Shown here piece by piece: positions 38,059-47,120 of a stretch of 64,000 nt of DNA (positions within the stretch are counted from its first letter, which is position 1; the number at the start of each line of letters is the position of its first letter). This DNA comes from Flavobacteriaceae bacterium. GTDB taxonomy: Bacteria > Bacteroidota > Bacteroidia > Flavobacteriales > Flavobacteriaceae. The translations under genes were made by a program, and so were the position numbers. Below the pieces are notes generated by a model. That model made no database searches, had not been told where the DNA came from, and saw only the letters and a list, made by a program, of their open reading frames with translations. The stretch is from contig JANTFW010000001.1 in NCBI GenBank assembly GCA_024763245.1, positions 29,888 to 93,887 of the forward strand, in the 5' to 3' direction.

Positions 38059-38206
38059 AAGAACAAATATAGGACGCTTTAGCAAACGCAAAAGACCGAA
38101 TCATAAAAAAGCCTTGCTCCTACTAATTCTTTTAGCTTTAGCTATACTTTTCTATTTTAATGCAGATAGTATTTCTTCGTTATTCTTTAATCCTACAACC
38201 CCTTAG
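38051..38206 (+). CDS. Small single-span membrane protein (51 aa)
   Basis: The ATG at 38051 lies eight bases inside the DUF4230 gene and the TAG is at 38204-38206. The protein has a Lys/Arg-rich N-terminus (residues 3-20, GRFSKRKRPNHKK), one membrane helix (ALLLLILLALAILFYF) and a short tail. Overlap with the upstream gene and the clear helix argue that it is real. No family recognised. Its end meets the Bax inhibitor gene tail to tail with four bases shared. Confidence 0.65.
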   Translation: MDKRTNIGRFSKRKRPNHKKALLLLILLALAILFYFNADSISSLFFNPTTP

Positions 38207-38943
38207 AATCGAATCGTCAGTTTTTTCATCAGGCGTAATACTTCTACGTATAACCAAATTAAACTCACCAACAGGCCCCAACTAGCCACCCATTCCATAT
38301 ATTTGGGCGATCTCCCTACTTCTCTATCTATAAAATCAAAATCTAACATCAGTGTTAATGATGCTACAGTAGCCGCAATGAAATTAAAAACAATGGCAAA
38401 CCAGGAAACTCCCCATAATAATTCATTGTAGATACCAAAAAAACTTAAAATCCAACTAATAAGATAAATCATCATAATAGTAAAACTTACTGTAAGGATA
38501 ACACTCTTAAACTTTTTGGTCACCTTAATAATGCGCCATTGATACAGAAGTAACATCACAAAAAAGGTAATAAGGGTAACGCCTACAGCACGTATTGGGT
38601 AGCCTTCGAATTGCCGATTGATTAATGCCGAAAATCCTCCTAAGAAAAACCCCTTTGAAAAGGCATATAAAGGAGCCGTAACGGGAGCCCAGCGTTTACG
38701 ATATGAAGTCAGAATACTAAAAACAATAGCCGCTAAAATTCCTCCTGAGGTATACCATTTAACATCAACTCCTTTTTCGACCAAATCCCATACGTAAAAT
38801 AAGCTGATACTCAGTATTAGTAAATTAAAAAGAGTCTTACCAAAAATTCCGGTAAGCGACATTTTGTTATCATTACCTCCAATGTTCTCCCAAATGTAAT
38901 TAGAAAAGGCCGGATTGGATGTTTTATAGACTGAAAACTTCAT
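38203..38943 (-). CDS. Bax inhibitor-1/YccA family membrane protein
   Basis: 246 aa with seven hydrophobic segments (FNLLILSISLFYVWDLV, ILAAIVFSILTSY, LINRQFEGYPIRAVGVTLITFFVML, and on to the C-terminus). The Bax inhibitor-1 (UPF0005) family has members that leak Ca or interact with FtsH. The characteristic sequence PLYAFSKGFFLGGFSALI is present. Function in Bacteroidetes is not defined. Confidence 0.88.
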   Translation of the reverse strand: MKFSVYKTSNPAFSNYIWENIGGNDNKMSLTGIFGKTLFNLLILSISLFYVWDLVEKGVDVKWYTSGGILAAIVFSILTSYRKRWAPVTAPLYAFSKGFFLGGFSALINRQFEGYPIRAVGVTLITFFVMLLLYQWRIIKVTKKFKSVILTVSFTIMMIYLISWILSFFGIYNELLWGVSWFAIVFNFIAATVASLTLMLDFDFIDREVGRSPKYMEWVASWGLLVSLIWLYVEVLRLMKKLTIRF

Positions 38944-39056
38944 GAGAATATTTAGAGTTTAAAACGTAAAAATAAACAAAATGTACGAACTCCTTACATT
39001 TTACATAAATCTCAAAAGTATAAGCTATATTTGCATACAAATCTTAATCAATTTAA

Positions 39057-40442
39057 ATGACCTTAATTAAATCCATTTCAGGAATTCGTGGTACTATCGG
39101 TGGTAAAACCGGAGAAAATCTAACCCCAATAGATGCTGTAAAATATGCTGCTGCCTATGGAATTTGGCTAAAGAAAAGACATACAAAAAAAGGTCGCCTC
39201 AAAGTAGTGGTAGGTAGAGATGCACGAATATCCGGTAAAATGATCAGTAGCATTGTTTCCAACACGCTTGTGGGTGTTGGTATAGATGTGATAAACGCCA
39301 GCCTATCAACTACCCCAACTGTTGAGATGGCCGTCACATTTGAACAAGCAGATGGGGGTATTATAATTACCGCTTCTCACAATCCTAAACAATGGAATGC
39401 CTTAAAACTACTCAATGAAAAAGGAGAATTTTTAAATGCATCGGAAGGACAAGAAATCCTCCGCATTGCTGAAGCCGATAATTTTGATTTTTCGCCTATT
39501 GACGAAATTGGCGTATTTGTTAAAAAACGAAGCTTTATACAGCAACACATCGAAGCGGTGTTACAATTAGATTTAGTTGATATTAAAAGTATACAAAAGG
39601 CTCATTATAAAATTGTAGTAGATGGGGTACATTCTTCGGGAGGTGTTGCTATACCTGCATTATTAAGGGAACTTGGTGTAGAAGTCGTGGAATTATTTTG
39701 CGAACCCACCGGAGATTTTCCACACAACCCCGAACCCCTAAAAGAAAATCTCACTGCTATTTCTGAACGAGTCGTAGCTGAAAAAGCCGATTTAGGAATT
39801 GTCGTAGATCCGGATGTAGACAGATTGGCCTTTATCAATGAAGATGGAAGTATGTTTGGCGAAGAATACACACTAGTGGCTTGTGCCGATTATGTATTAC
39901 GTAAAACACCGGGTAATACAGTTTCTAACTTATCTTCCTCGAGAGCTCTCCGTGATATTACTATAAAACACGGTGGTCATTACTACGCAAGTGCTGTTGG
40001 AGAGGTAAATGTTGTTCAAAAAATGAAAGAAAAAGAGGCTGTAATTGGTGGAGAAGGAAATGGAGGTATCATTTATCCCAAATCACATTATGGTCGTGAT
40101 TCTTTAGTAGGGGTTGCCCTATTCTTATCCCATTTGGCGCAAAGCAAGAAGTCTTGTAAAGCCTTGCGGGCATCCTATCCCGCTTACTTTATGAGTAAAA
40201 ATAAAATAGCACTTACCCCCACAATTCATGTAGATGACATTCTTGAAAAAATGGCTGTGCGATACAGTGATGAAGAAGTGAGCAGGATAGACGGCGTTAA
40301 GATAGATTTTAAAACAGAATGGGTACACCTTAGAAAATCTAATACCGAACCCATTATACGAATCTACACCGAGAGCGATTCGCAAGATCACGCGGATAAA
40401 TTAGCTAATAAAATTCTTGATGAAATAAAAGAATATATTTAA
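39057..40442 (+). CDS. glmM: Phosphoglucosamine mutase
   Basis: 461 aa. Interconverts GlcN-6-P and GlcN-1-P for UDP-GlcNAc (cell wall and LPS). Active-site phosphoserine in TASHNPKQWNALK (near residue 104), Mg loop DPDVDRLAF (near 246), sugar loop GEGNGGI (near 335) and phosphate-binding RKSNTEPIIRIY at the C-terminus. The family also contains phosphomannomutase; the GlmM reading is favoured by start sequence SISGIRGTIGG. A TATATTTG box is at 39026-39033. Ends 12 bp before the class V aminotransferase. Confidence 0.9.
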   Translation: MTLIKSISGIRGTIGGKTGENLTPIDAVKYAAAYGIWLKKRHTKKGRLKVVVGRDARISGKMISSIVSNTLVGVGIDVINASLSTTPTVEMAVTFEQADGGIIITASHNPKQWNALKLLNEKGEFLNASEGQEILRIAEADNFDFSPIDEIGVFVKKRSFIQQHIEAVLQLDLVDIKSIQKAHYKIVVDGVHSSGGVAIPALLRELGVEVVELFCEPTGDFPHNPEPLKENLTAISERVVAEKADLGIVVDPDVDRLAFINEDGSMFGEEYTLVACADYVLRKTPGNTVSNLSSSRALRDITIKHGGHYYASAVGEVNVVQKMKEKEAVIGGEGNGGIIYPKSHYGRDSLVGVALFLSHLAQSKKSCKALRASYPAYFMSKNKIALTPTIHVDDILEKMAVRYSDEEVSRIDGVKIDFKTEWVHLRKSNTEPIIRIYTESDSQDHADKLANKILDEIKEYI

Positions 40443-40454
40443 TAGTATATCGTG

Positions 40455-41915
40455 ATGACAGCATTAGAAAAATATTTTCAGCCCTTTAGGAAAAAAGTAG
40501 TTGGAGTCGGACAACACTTCGATTCCCCTTACGGTACAAAAAAACTAATTTACACGGACTGGACGGCTAGTGGAAGACTCTACAAAAATATTGAAGATAA
40601 ATTAGTAGATGTTTTTGGTCCTTACGTTGCCAATACCCATACTGAAACCTCATTTACCGGAGCTGTGATGACGCAAGCCTATCACAAAGCTAAAGATATT
40701 ATTAAAAAACACGTCAATGCAAATACATCTGATATTTTAATAATGGACGGTTCGGGTATGACCGGAGTTATTAATAAGTTTCAACGTATTCTTGGACTAA
40801 GAGTTCCGGAAATTTTAGCAAAATATACACATATCCCCAAAGAATTACGTCCCGTAGTTTTTATCACCCATATGGAACATCATTCCAACCAAACCTCTTG
40901 GCTAGAAACTATTGCCGATGTAGAGGTAATTCCTTATGATAAAGATGGGCTAATCGATTATACAGCTATTCAACCTCTTTTTGACAAATATACCGACCGC
41001 GCACTTAAAATAGCATCGGTTACTGCCTGTTCTAATGTAACCGGTATTCGTACCGACTATCATAAAATAGCAGAAATAGCCCATAAAAATAAGGGCTTGT
41101 GTTTTGTTGATTTTGCATGCTCCGCCCCATATGTACCTATCGACATGCATCCGGATGATACGCGTTACCTCGATGCCATTTTCTTTTCTCCTCATAAATT
41201 TTTAGGCGGTCCGGGAACACAAGGGGTACTTTTATTTAATGAAAAATTATACAAAAATATTGTTCCGGACAACCCCGGAGGTGGCACAGTAACCTACACA
41301 AACCCTTGGGGAGTCCACGATTACGTTAAAGACATTGAAGCCAGAGAAGATGGTGGTACCCCAGGATTTTTACAAACTATTAAAACCGCTCTATCTATAC
41401 AGTTAAAAGAAGAAATGGGTGTAGAAAATATACTAGCTCGAGAACATGAACTCAATTCTATTATTTTTTCACGACTAAAAGAAATACCCAACTTGCATCT
41501 TTTAGCCAAAAAACATGAAAATCGATTGGGAATTTTCTCTTTTTATATAGATGATGTGCATTTTAACTTAATTGTTAAGTTACTCAATGATCGTTTTGGA
41601 ATTCAAACACGTGGTGGCTGTTCTTGTGCGGGAACTTATGGGCATTTTTTATTGCATATTGACAACAAAACCTCGCACGAAATAGAAATGCAAATCAAAG
41701 AGGGAAAACTTCTGGAACGACCGGGTTGGATAAGAATGTCTATTCATCCAACACTAACCAATAAAGAGGTAGAATATGTATGTGAGAGCATAAAAGCTGT
41801 TGCTGAAAACCACAGTATTTGGGGAAAAGAATACAAATATGTACCCAGTATTAATGATTATGTCCATAAATCAGAACCAAAACTTGCAGAAAAAATTGTC
41901 AATAAATGGTTTTAA
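40455..41915 (+). CDS. Class V aminotransferase / cysteine desulfurase-like PLP enzyme
   Basis: 486 aa from the ATG at 40455 (a GTG three bases earlier is also in frame). PLP lysine in SPHKFLGGPGTQG near residue 255; cofactor residues in THMEHHSNQTSW and VDFACSAPY. A GGCSCAGTYGH stretch near residue 390 resembles the C-terminal cysteine loop of sulfur-transfer members, but the enzyme is about 70 residues longer than SufS/IscS. Substrate is unknown. It is likely transcribed with glmM, but no biochemical link is obvious. Confidence 0.85.
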   Translation: MTALEKYFQPFRKKVVGVGQHFDSPYGTKKLIYTDWTASGRLYKNIEDKLVDVFGPYVANTHTETSFTGAVMTQAYHKAKDIIKKHVNANTSDILIMDGSGMTGVINKFQRILGLRVPEILAKYTHIPKELRPVVFITHMEHHSNQTSWLETIADVEVIPYDKDGLIDYTAIQPLFDKYTDRALKIASVTACSNVTGIRTDYHKIAEIAHKNKGLCFVDFACSAPYVPIDMHPDDTRYLDAIFFSPHKFLGGPGTQGVLLFNEKLYKNIVPDNPGGGTVTYTNPWGVHDYVKDIEAREDGGTPGFLQTIKTALSIQLKEEMGVENILAREHELNSIIFSRLKEIPNLHLLAKKHENRLGIFSFYIDDVHFNLIVKLLNDRFGIQTRGGCSCAGTYGHFLLHIDNKTSHEIEMQIKEGKLLERPGWIRMSIHPTLTNKEVEYVCESIKAVAENHSIWGKEYKYVPSINDYVHKSEPKLAEKIVNKWF

Positions 41916-41966
41916 AAATACCTTTATAAAAATGACAATAATCAGTAATAGATAATAATTTTTAGG

Positions 41967-41974
41967 TACTTTTG
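41967..41974 (+). promoter_or_regulatory. Possible -7 box of the transhydrogenase operon
   Basis: TACTTTTG matches TAnnTTTG; no clear TTG is found 17-23 nt upstream. Transcription would begin near 41981, giving a leader of about 145 nt. Confidence 0.4.
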
Positions 41975-42003
41975 TTACGTTATTTATTTCTATCAATATA
42001 AAT

Positions 42004-42054
42004 ATGGAACGAAATTACATTTCTATTCTTATAGTAACTGCTTCAACTCGTTGA
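42004..42054 (+). CDS. Candidate 16-residue leader peptide (Ile/Leu/Val/Thr-rich)
   Basis: A 16-codon frame MERNYISILIVTASTR runs from ATG 42004 to TGA 42052-42054. Codons 8-12 are Ile, Leu, Ile, Val, Thr. Its last codons and the stop make up the 5' arm of the terminator hairpin that follows. This arrangement is that of classical attenuator leaders. The frame is short and could be chance; no ribosome-binding site stands out. Confidence 0.35.
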   Translation: MERNYISILIVTASTR

Positions 42055-42081
42055 GTATTCAACAAATTGAAGCTTTTTTTT
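42040..42081 (+). terminator. Terminator/attenuator in the pnt leader
   Basis: Outer stem GCTTCAA (42040-42046) with TTGAAGC (42067-42073), inner stem GTTGA/TCAAC, then eight T. It sits before, not after, the operon (pntA starts at 42126), so it is either the end of the class V aminotransferase transcript or an attenuator. Confidence 0.8.
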
Positions 42082-42125
42082 AGAATAAAAAACACCAAAT
42101 ATCATTAACTTAACAACAATTTCCT

Positions 42126-43229
42126 ATGAAATTAGGCATATTAAAAGAAACATCAGATGGTGAAAAACGAGTTGCCATTACTCCGACCATTGTAAAAAAG
42201 CTTATTGATGATGGGTATGAATGTATCGTTGAAAATGGGGCTGGTTTTGAGTCGCAATTCAAAGATGAATTCTACGAAACAGCTGGTGCTAGCATCAAGA
42301 ACAAAGCTACCATTTTTAAAGAAGCAGATGTGTTACTTAAAATCAATGCATTTGACCCTGATGAAATCAAAAATCTTAAAAAAGGACAGATCATCATCTG
42401 TCAAATGTACCATCGATCTAATCCGGAATGTATGCAAAGTCTTGCCGAAAAAGGGATTAGTGCTTTTTCATTAGATGCCATACCAAGAATTACTCGTGCT
42501 CAAGATATGGATGTTTTAAGTTCTCAAAACAATTTGGCTGGTTATAAAGCTGTTATTGTCGGTGCTTATGAAACCACTAAAATATTCCCATTAATGATGA
42601 CTGCTGCCGGTACCATTACTCCTTCTAGAGTTTTGATTTATGGAGTGGGCGTCGCCGGTTTACAAGCTATTGCTACGGCAAAAAGGCTAGGTGCTATTGT
42701 TGAGGCAACGGACATTAGACCCGAAACAAAAGAACAAACAGAATCCTTAGGAGGCAAATTTATTTATGTAGAACCGGATGAAGGCGAAACCTCAGAAGGC
42801 GGCTATGCCAAAGAAGCTTCTGAAGATTACAAACGTCGTCAAAAAGAAGCGGTAGATGCTTCCTTATTTAAAGCCGATTTAGTGATTACAACCGCTATGG
42901 TTCCCGGTAGAAAAGCTCCCCTACTTATTACCGAAGAACAGGTCGAAAAGATGAAAAATGGTGCCGTAATAATTGACCTTGCTGCTATGCAAGGGGGTAA
43001 TTGCGAATTGAGCGAACCCAATAAAACTATTATTAAACATGGTGTTAAAATTATTGGAACCACAATGTCTCCATTAAGCGTTTCTACTAATGCCAGTGAT
43101 TTATTTGGTAAAAATGTCTATAACTTTTTAACACATCTGTCTGACAAAGATGGTTTTAAGTGGGATCTTGAAGAGGAAATCACTGATGAAACCTTAATCA
43201 TTCAAGATGGAACAATACGAAAACAATAA
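42126..43229 (+). CDS. pntAA: NAD(P) transhydrogenase alpha subunit, NAD-binding part
   Basis: 367 aa. This is domain I of the proton-translocating transhydrogenase, exchanging hydride between NADH and NADP+ at the expense of proton-motive force. Visible: LGILKETSDGEKRVAITP, the Rossmann loop GVGVAGLQAIATAKRLGA near residue 174, and a mobile loop region DEGETSEGGYAKEAS. It is split from the membrane part, which is the following gene. The upstream leader has an attenuator-like structure. Confidence 0.95.
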   Translation: MKLGILKETSDGEKRVAITPTIVKKLIDDGYECIVENGAGFESQFKDEFYETAGASIKNKATIFKEADVLLKINAFDPDEIKNLKKGQIIICQMYHRSNPECMQSLAEKGISAFSLDAIPRITRAQDMDVLSSQNNLAGYKAVIVGAYETTKIFPLMMTAAGTITPSRVLIYGVGVAGLQAIATAKRLGAIVEATDIRPETKEQTESLGGKFIYVEPDEGETSEGGYAKEASEDYKRRQKEAVDASLFKADLVITTAMVPGRKAPLLITEEQVEKMKNGAVIIDLAAMQGGNCELSEPNKTIIKHGVKIIGTTMSPLSVSTNASDLFGKNVYNFLTHLSDKDGFKWDLEEEITDETLIIQDGTIRKQ

Positions 43230-43240
43230 ACTAATTACAT

Positions 43241-43549
43241 ATGCAAGAATTACTATCATTTATTACAGAAAACCTACAAATGATTTATATCGTCATTCTG
43301 ATGATTTTTGTAGGTGTTGAAGTTATCGGACATGTTCCCGCAGTACTTCATACCCCACTAATGTCAGGAGCCAACGCCATACACGGTGTTGTAATTATAG
43401 GTGCCATTTTGGTGATGTTACATGCAGAGCCAGACAATATTTTAGCACTATCTCTTGGGTTTGTAGCTGTTGTATTCGGGACTTTAAATGTGGTCGGCGG
43501 ATTTGTTGTTACCGACCGTATGTTAGAAATGTTTAAAAAGAAAAAATAA
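43241..43549 (+). CDS. pntAB: NAD(P) transhydrogenase alpha subunit, membrane part
   Basis: 102 aa with three membrane segments (MIYIVILMIFVGVEVIG, HGVVIIGAILVMLH, ALSLGFVAVVFGTLNVVGGFVV). The motif VPAVLHTPLMSGANAIHG is the conserved first part of membrane domain II. Overlaps the next gene by one base (TAATG). Together the three genes form the split AA/AB/B arrangement. Confidence 0.95.
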   Translation: MQELLSFITENLQMIYIVILMIFVGVEVIGHVPAVLHTPLMSGANAIHGVVIIGAILVMLHAEPDNILALSLGFVAVVFGTLNVVGGFVVTDRMLEMFKKKK

Positions 43550-44931
43550 TGGACTTTACACTTAGTATTATATATTTAATAGCATCTATAACTTTTGTAA
43601 TCGGTTTAAAGATGCTCGGACATCCGGAAACGGCACGTCGTGGAAATTTAGTTGCCGCCGCAGGTATGACCTTGGCTATTCTAGGTACAATATTTCTTTT
43701 TGATGGAGAGGTAAGCACAAAAGTTTATGCATTAATAGGCATTGCCATTGTAATAGGAACCATTATAGGTTGGATGGTAGCCAAGAAAGTTGCCATGACC
43801 AAAATGCCCGAATTGGTCTCTATGTTTAATGGTATGGGAGGTGCCAGTGCGGCTTTAATAGGTCTAATTGAGTTTCCACATTACACAGGTCATCCCCTAC
43901 AGATTTCCGTAATTTTAGCAGGAATGATTATCGGTAGTATTTCTTTTGCAGGTAGTATCATAGCTTGGTCAAAATTAAACGGTACGATGCGAAAACCTAT
44001 ACGTTTACCAAAATACAACATCCTAAATAACGTAATTATTTTGGCTATAATAGCCTATGCCGTTTACTTCGTTTATTCGGGGTCAGATAATTATCTGCTT
44101 GTCTTTGCCATTTTTGGTGCAGCATTGCTCTATGGTATTCTATTTGTAATTCCTATTGGTGGTGCCGATATGCCTGTAGTGATTTCCTTACTTAACTCGT
44201 TTACCGGATTAGCCGCCGCTTTTGGTGGATTCCTATATGATAATATGGTTATGCTTACGGGAGGTATTCTAGTGGGTTCTGCCGGAACTATATTAACATT
44301 TGCCATGTGTAAGGCGATGAACAGACCTTTATCAAATGTTATTTTTGGTGCTTTTGGAGGTGAAAGTGCTACCGGAGAATCCGGAAGTACTACAGGTGGA
44401 TCTATCAAAAAAACCAATCCAAGTGATACGGCCATACTTATGAATTATGCCAATAAAGTGATTATAGTTCCTGGATACGGACTAGCCGTAGCGCAAGCTC
44501 AACACGTTATCCACGAATTGGAAGAATTGTTGGTAAGTAGAGGTGTTGAAGTTAAATATGCCATTCATCCCGTTGCCGGTCGTATGCCCGGACATATGAA
44601 CGTACTCCTAGCTGAAAGTAATGTTGATTATGATCGATTATCTGAGATGGAAGACATCAATCCTGAATTTGCTAATACCGATGTGGTGTTGGTAGTAGGC
44701 GCCAATGACGTGGTAAATCCGGCTGCCCATAACGACCCGAGTAGCCCAATATATGGAATGCCAATACTTGATGTTGAAAATGCTAAAACAATCATTATCA
44801 ACAAACGTAGTATGAAACCCGGATATGCCGGTATTGAAAATGAATTGTTCTTCAATCAAAAAACCTCTATGCTTTTTGGTGATGCTAAAGATGCCTTGAC
44901 AAAGGTTCTTAGTGAATTAAAAAACATGTAA
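43549..44931 (+). CDS. pntB: NAD(P) transhydrogenase beta subunit
   Basis: 460 aa. The N-terminal two-thirds holds about eight or nine membrane helices forming the proton channel (VSMFNGMGGASAALIGL, VVISLLNSFTGLAAAFGG). The C-terminal NADP-binding domain III has VPGYGLAVAQAQHVIHEL, HPVAGRMPGHMNVLLAE and VVLVVGANDVVNPAA. Gives the cell NADPH for biosynthesis. Followed by a terminator. Confidence 0.96.
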   Translation: MDFTLSIIYLIASITFVIGLKMLGHPETARRGNLVAAAGMTLAILGTIFLFDGEVSTKVYALIGIAIVIGTIIGWMVAKKVAMTKMPELVSMFNGMGGASAALIGLIEFPHYTGHPLQISVILAGMIIGSISFAGSIIAWSKLNGTMRKPIRLPKYNILNNVIILAIIAYAVYFVYSGSDNYLLVFAIFGAALLYGILFVIPIGGADMPVVISLLNSFTGLAAAFGGFLYDNMVMLTGGILVGSAGTILTFAMCKAMNRPLSNVIFGAFGGESATGESGSTTGGSIKKTNPSDTAILMNYANKVIIVPGYGLAVAQAQHVIHELEELLVSRGVEVKYAIHPVAGRMPGHMNVLLAESNVDYDRLSEMEDINPEFANTDVVLVVGANDVVNPAAHNDPSSPIYGMPILDVENAKTIIINKRSMKPGYAGIENELFFNQKTSMLFGDAKDALTKVLSELKNM

Positions 44932-44959
44932 CAACTAGTATTATTATTCTAATTTTAGC

Positions 44960-44995
44960 AATACCATCTATTCTTTAATAGGTGGTATTTTTTTT
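44960..44995 (+). terminator. Intrinsic terminator after pntB
   Basis: 13-bp stem AATACCATCTATT/AATAGGTGGTATT (one T-G pair), 4-nt loop CTTT, then a T run. Confidence 0.92.
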
Positions 44996-45058
44996 ATTTC
45001 ACAATAGAATACTTCTAAATTTTAGTAGATTTGCCACAATCTATAATTAATCAGTCTA

Positions 45059-46501
45059 ATGGCCATTACCCTAAAAGGAGACAAAGAGATAACTGTTTCA
45101 CCAACCATCAAACAAAAGGCTTTACGCATTAATCTAAACGGAAATATATACGGTTCTTTTTCTGAAATTGGTGCAGGACAAGAAACCGTTCGTAATTTTT
45201 TTAGAGCTGGAGGAGCTTCCGGAACCATAGCTAAAGCTATGAGCGCTTACGATAAAGTATTTTCTGATGCCATATATGGGATTGAGGACGATAAACGTTA
45301 CGTTACGGAACAACGTCTAAAAAAAATGCTAATTCATGAGATTAAACTTCTAGAAGAACGTCTAAGCAGAAAAGAACATAGCGAAAAAATGTTTTTTTCG
45401 TATGCCAATACCGTAACGACTATTGATTTTGCAAAAAAATTTAAAGGTCATGGTTGGGTTGGTATTAAGTTTCAATTAGACCCGCACGAAGACTATAGTG
45501 AAATAGTACTACACGTTCGATTTAAAGAAAATGATGTACGATTACAACAAGAAACATTAGGTAAGCTAGGTACTAACTTAATTTATGGCGCTTATTATCT
45601 CAACAATTATCCGGAAAAACTTTTATTATCACTATATGATAATATCGACAAGGACAATATTGAAATAGACATGATCAATTTTTCAGGCACTAGATTTATA
45701 AAGGTCGATAACCGTTTGATGAGTCTATATCTAGTAAAATATGGTATGACCGATGCGGTAATGTTTGGCCCCGACGGAAATAATCTATTGCCTGCTCAAG
45801 TACTATACAAAAAAAATATTTTGGCTTTTAGAGGTAGTTTTCGTCCTGTAACTAAAGTTAATATAGATATTTATAAAAAATCTCAGGCATTATTCTGTCA
45901 AGAGAAAAAGGTAAATCCTGAAAAAACAAAGGTTCTTTTTGAAATTACTCTCAGTAATCTACGATCCACACACAAAGCTGGAGACATTGATGAACGAGAT
46001 TTCTTAGATCGCGCAGAACTGTTATGTTCTTTAGGTCAAAATGTGTTAATTACCAACTTTAAAGAATATTACAAATTAGTGGAATACTTGTCAGAATATA
46101 CAAAAGCGCGTATGGCACTGGGTATGGGTATTTACAATCTGATACAAATTTTTGATGAAAGATATTATCGCGATTTAAGTGGGGGTATTCTAGAAGCCTT
46201 TGGCAAATTATTTTATAAAGATTTAAAAATTTATTTATACCCGTTAAAAAATCATTCGACAGGTGAAATTACCGACAGCAACAATGCTGAAGTGCACCCA
46301 AGAATGAAAGAATTGTATAAATTCTTTAAGTACAATGGACGCTTCATTGATATTAAGAATTACGATCCCAGCATTTTAGATATATTATCAAGAACTGTAT
46401 ATCACATGATTAATAATCAAGAATCTGGTTGGGAAAAAATGCTTCCTGATGGTATACCGGAATTAATAAAAGATAAAGAACTATTCGGTTATAAAGGATA
46501 A
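45059..46501 (+). CDS. Conserved protein of unknown function (480 aa)
   Basis: 480 aa, soluble, no signal peptide and no membrane segment. Sequence features include EIGAGQETVRNFFRAGGA and GTIAKAMSAYDKVFSDAIYG near the N-terminus, a KGHGWVGIKFQLDP block near residue 128, and a helical C-terminus. I cannot place it in a named enzyme family; I recall that similar proteins have inconsistent labels in databases (including receptor or nucleotidyltransferase names), which this sequence does not support. A TAGATTTG box is at 45026-45033. Stands alone between the transhydrogenase and the convergent DoxX pair. Confidence 0.8.
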   Translation: MAITLKGDKEITVSPTIKQKALRINLNGNIYGSFSEIGAGQETVRNFFRAGGASGTIAKAMSAYDKVFSDAIYGIEDDKRYVTEQRLKKMLIHEIKLLEERLSRKEHSEKMFFSYANTVTTIDFAKKFKGHGWVGIKFQLDPHEDYSEIVLHVRFKENDVRLQQETLGKLGTNLIYGAYYLNNYPEKLLLSLYDNIDKDNIEIDMINFSGTRFIKVDNRLMSLYLVKYGMTDAVMFGPDGNNLLPAQVLYKKNILAFRGSFRPVTKVNIDIYKKSQALFCQEKKVNPEKTKVLFEITLSNLRSTHKAGDIDERDFLDRAELLCSLGQNVLITNFKEYYKLVEYLSEYTKARMALGMGIYNLIQIFDERYYRDLSGGILEAFGKLFYKDLKIYLYPLKNHSTGEITDSNNAEVHPRMKELYKFFKYNGRFIDIKNYDPSILDILSRTVYHMINNQESGWEKMLPDGIPELIKDKELFGYKG

Positions 46502-46571
46502 AAAAACATTCCCCCAATAACTTTTTACATTTATTGAGGAAATGAGGGAGAAAAGGGGTAAAGTTAAAATG

Positions 46572-47120
46572 TTATTTTCGCTTACGTTTAATTAAATAAT
46601 CAAGACTAAATTTTCCGGATCCAAACGCCATTAAAACCAATAATAATACTATGTAGATTACCGGAAATTCAACGCCGTTATTGAGAATAACAAAACTCCC
46701 TTTTTCGGTTAACCAATTATAATTACCGTGTTCCATTAATACGTCCTTTGCCATACTTAATCGCTCGGCTATTTCAGGGTTTTCTGAGGAAGCAATTGCT
46801 AACCATCCGTGTCCCATATGAACAGTTACAATGGCTACAATCATTACAATTATTAGGGGTAACGATATTAATTCCGTAGCTAAACCTAATGCTATAAGTA
46901 TTACACCTGTTACTTCTGTTGCTGTTGCCATATAGGCGTTAAGAGTTGGAAAGGGTATTTTAATATACTTAAACCATTGTGCTATGGCATTAATATCTTT
47001 TAATTTCATAATAGCTGGTCCAACGAAACCTATAACTATAAGTACTCTGGCTCCAAGCAAGGCTAAATCTGGTATATACTTTTTTACAAAAGAAATGTAT
47101 TTGTTTATTAATTTTTTCAT
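46572..47120 (-). CDS. DoxX-family membrane protein, second of a tandem pair (HvfX-like)
   Basis: 182 aa, four membrane helices in DoxX arrangement (LLGARVLIVIGFVGPAIMKL, YMATATEVTGVILIALGLAT, LPLIIVMIVAIVTVHMG, VIYIVLLLVLMAF). It is a close paralogue of the gene just upstream, with which it overlaps by four bases (ATGA). In HvfA/BufA metallophore operons a DoxX protein (HvfX/BufD) accompanies the Cys-rich peptide; the same company here suggests that role. Last gene of the sigma-factor cluster. Confidence 0.85.
   Translation of the reverse strand: MKKLINKYISFVKKYIPDLALLGARVLIVIGFVGPAIMKLKDINAIAQWFKYIKIPFPTLNAYMATATEVTGVILIALGLATELISLPLIIVMIVAIVTVHMGHGWLAIASSENPEIAERLSMAKDVLMEHGNYNWLTEKGSFVILNNGVEFPVIYIVLLLVLMAFGSGKFSLDYLIKRKRK

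Noticed and set aside
46501..46560. Imperfect inverted repeat after the 480-aa protein gene
   Set aside because: Stem is interrupted and lacks a T run; a terminator cannot be supported.
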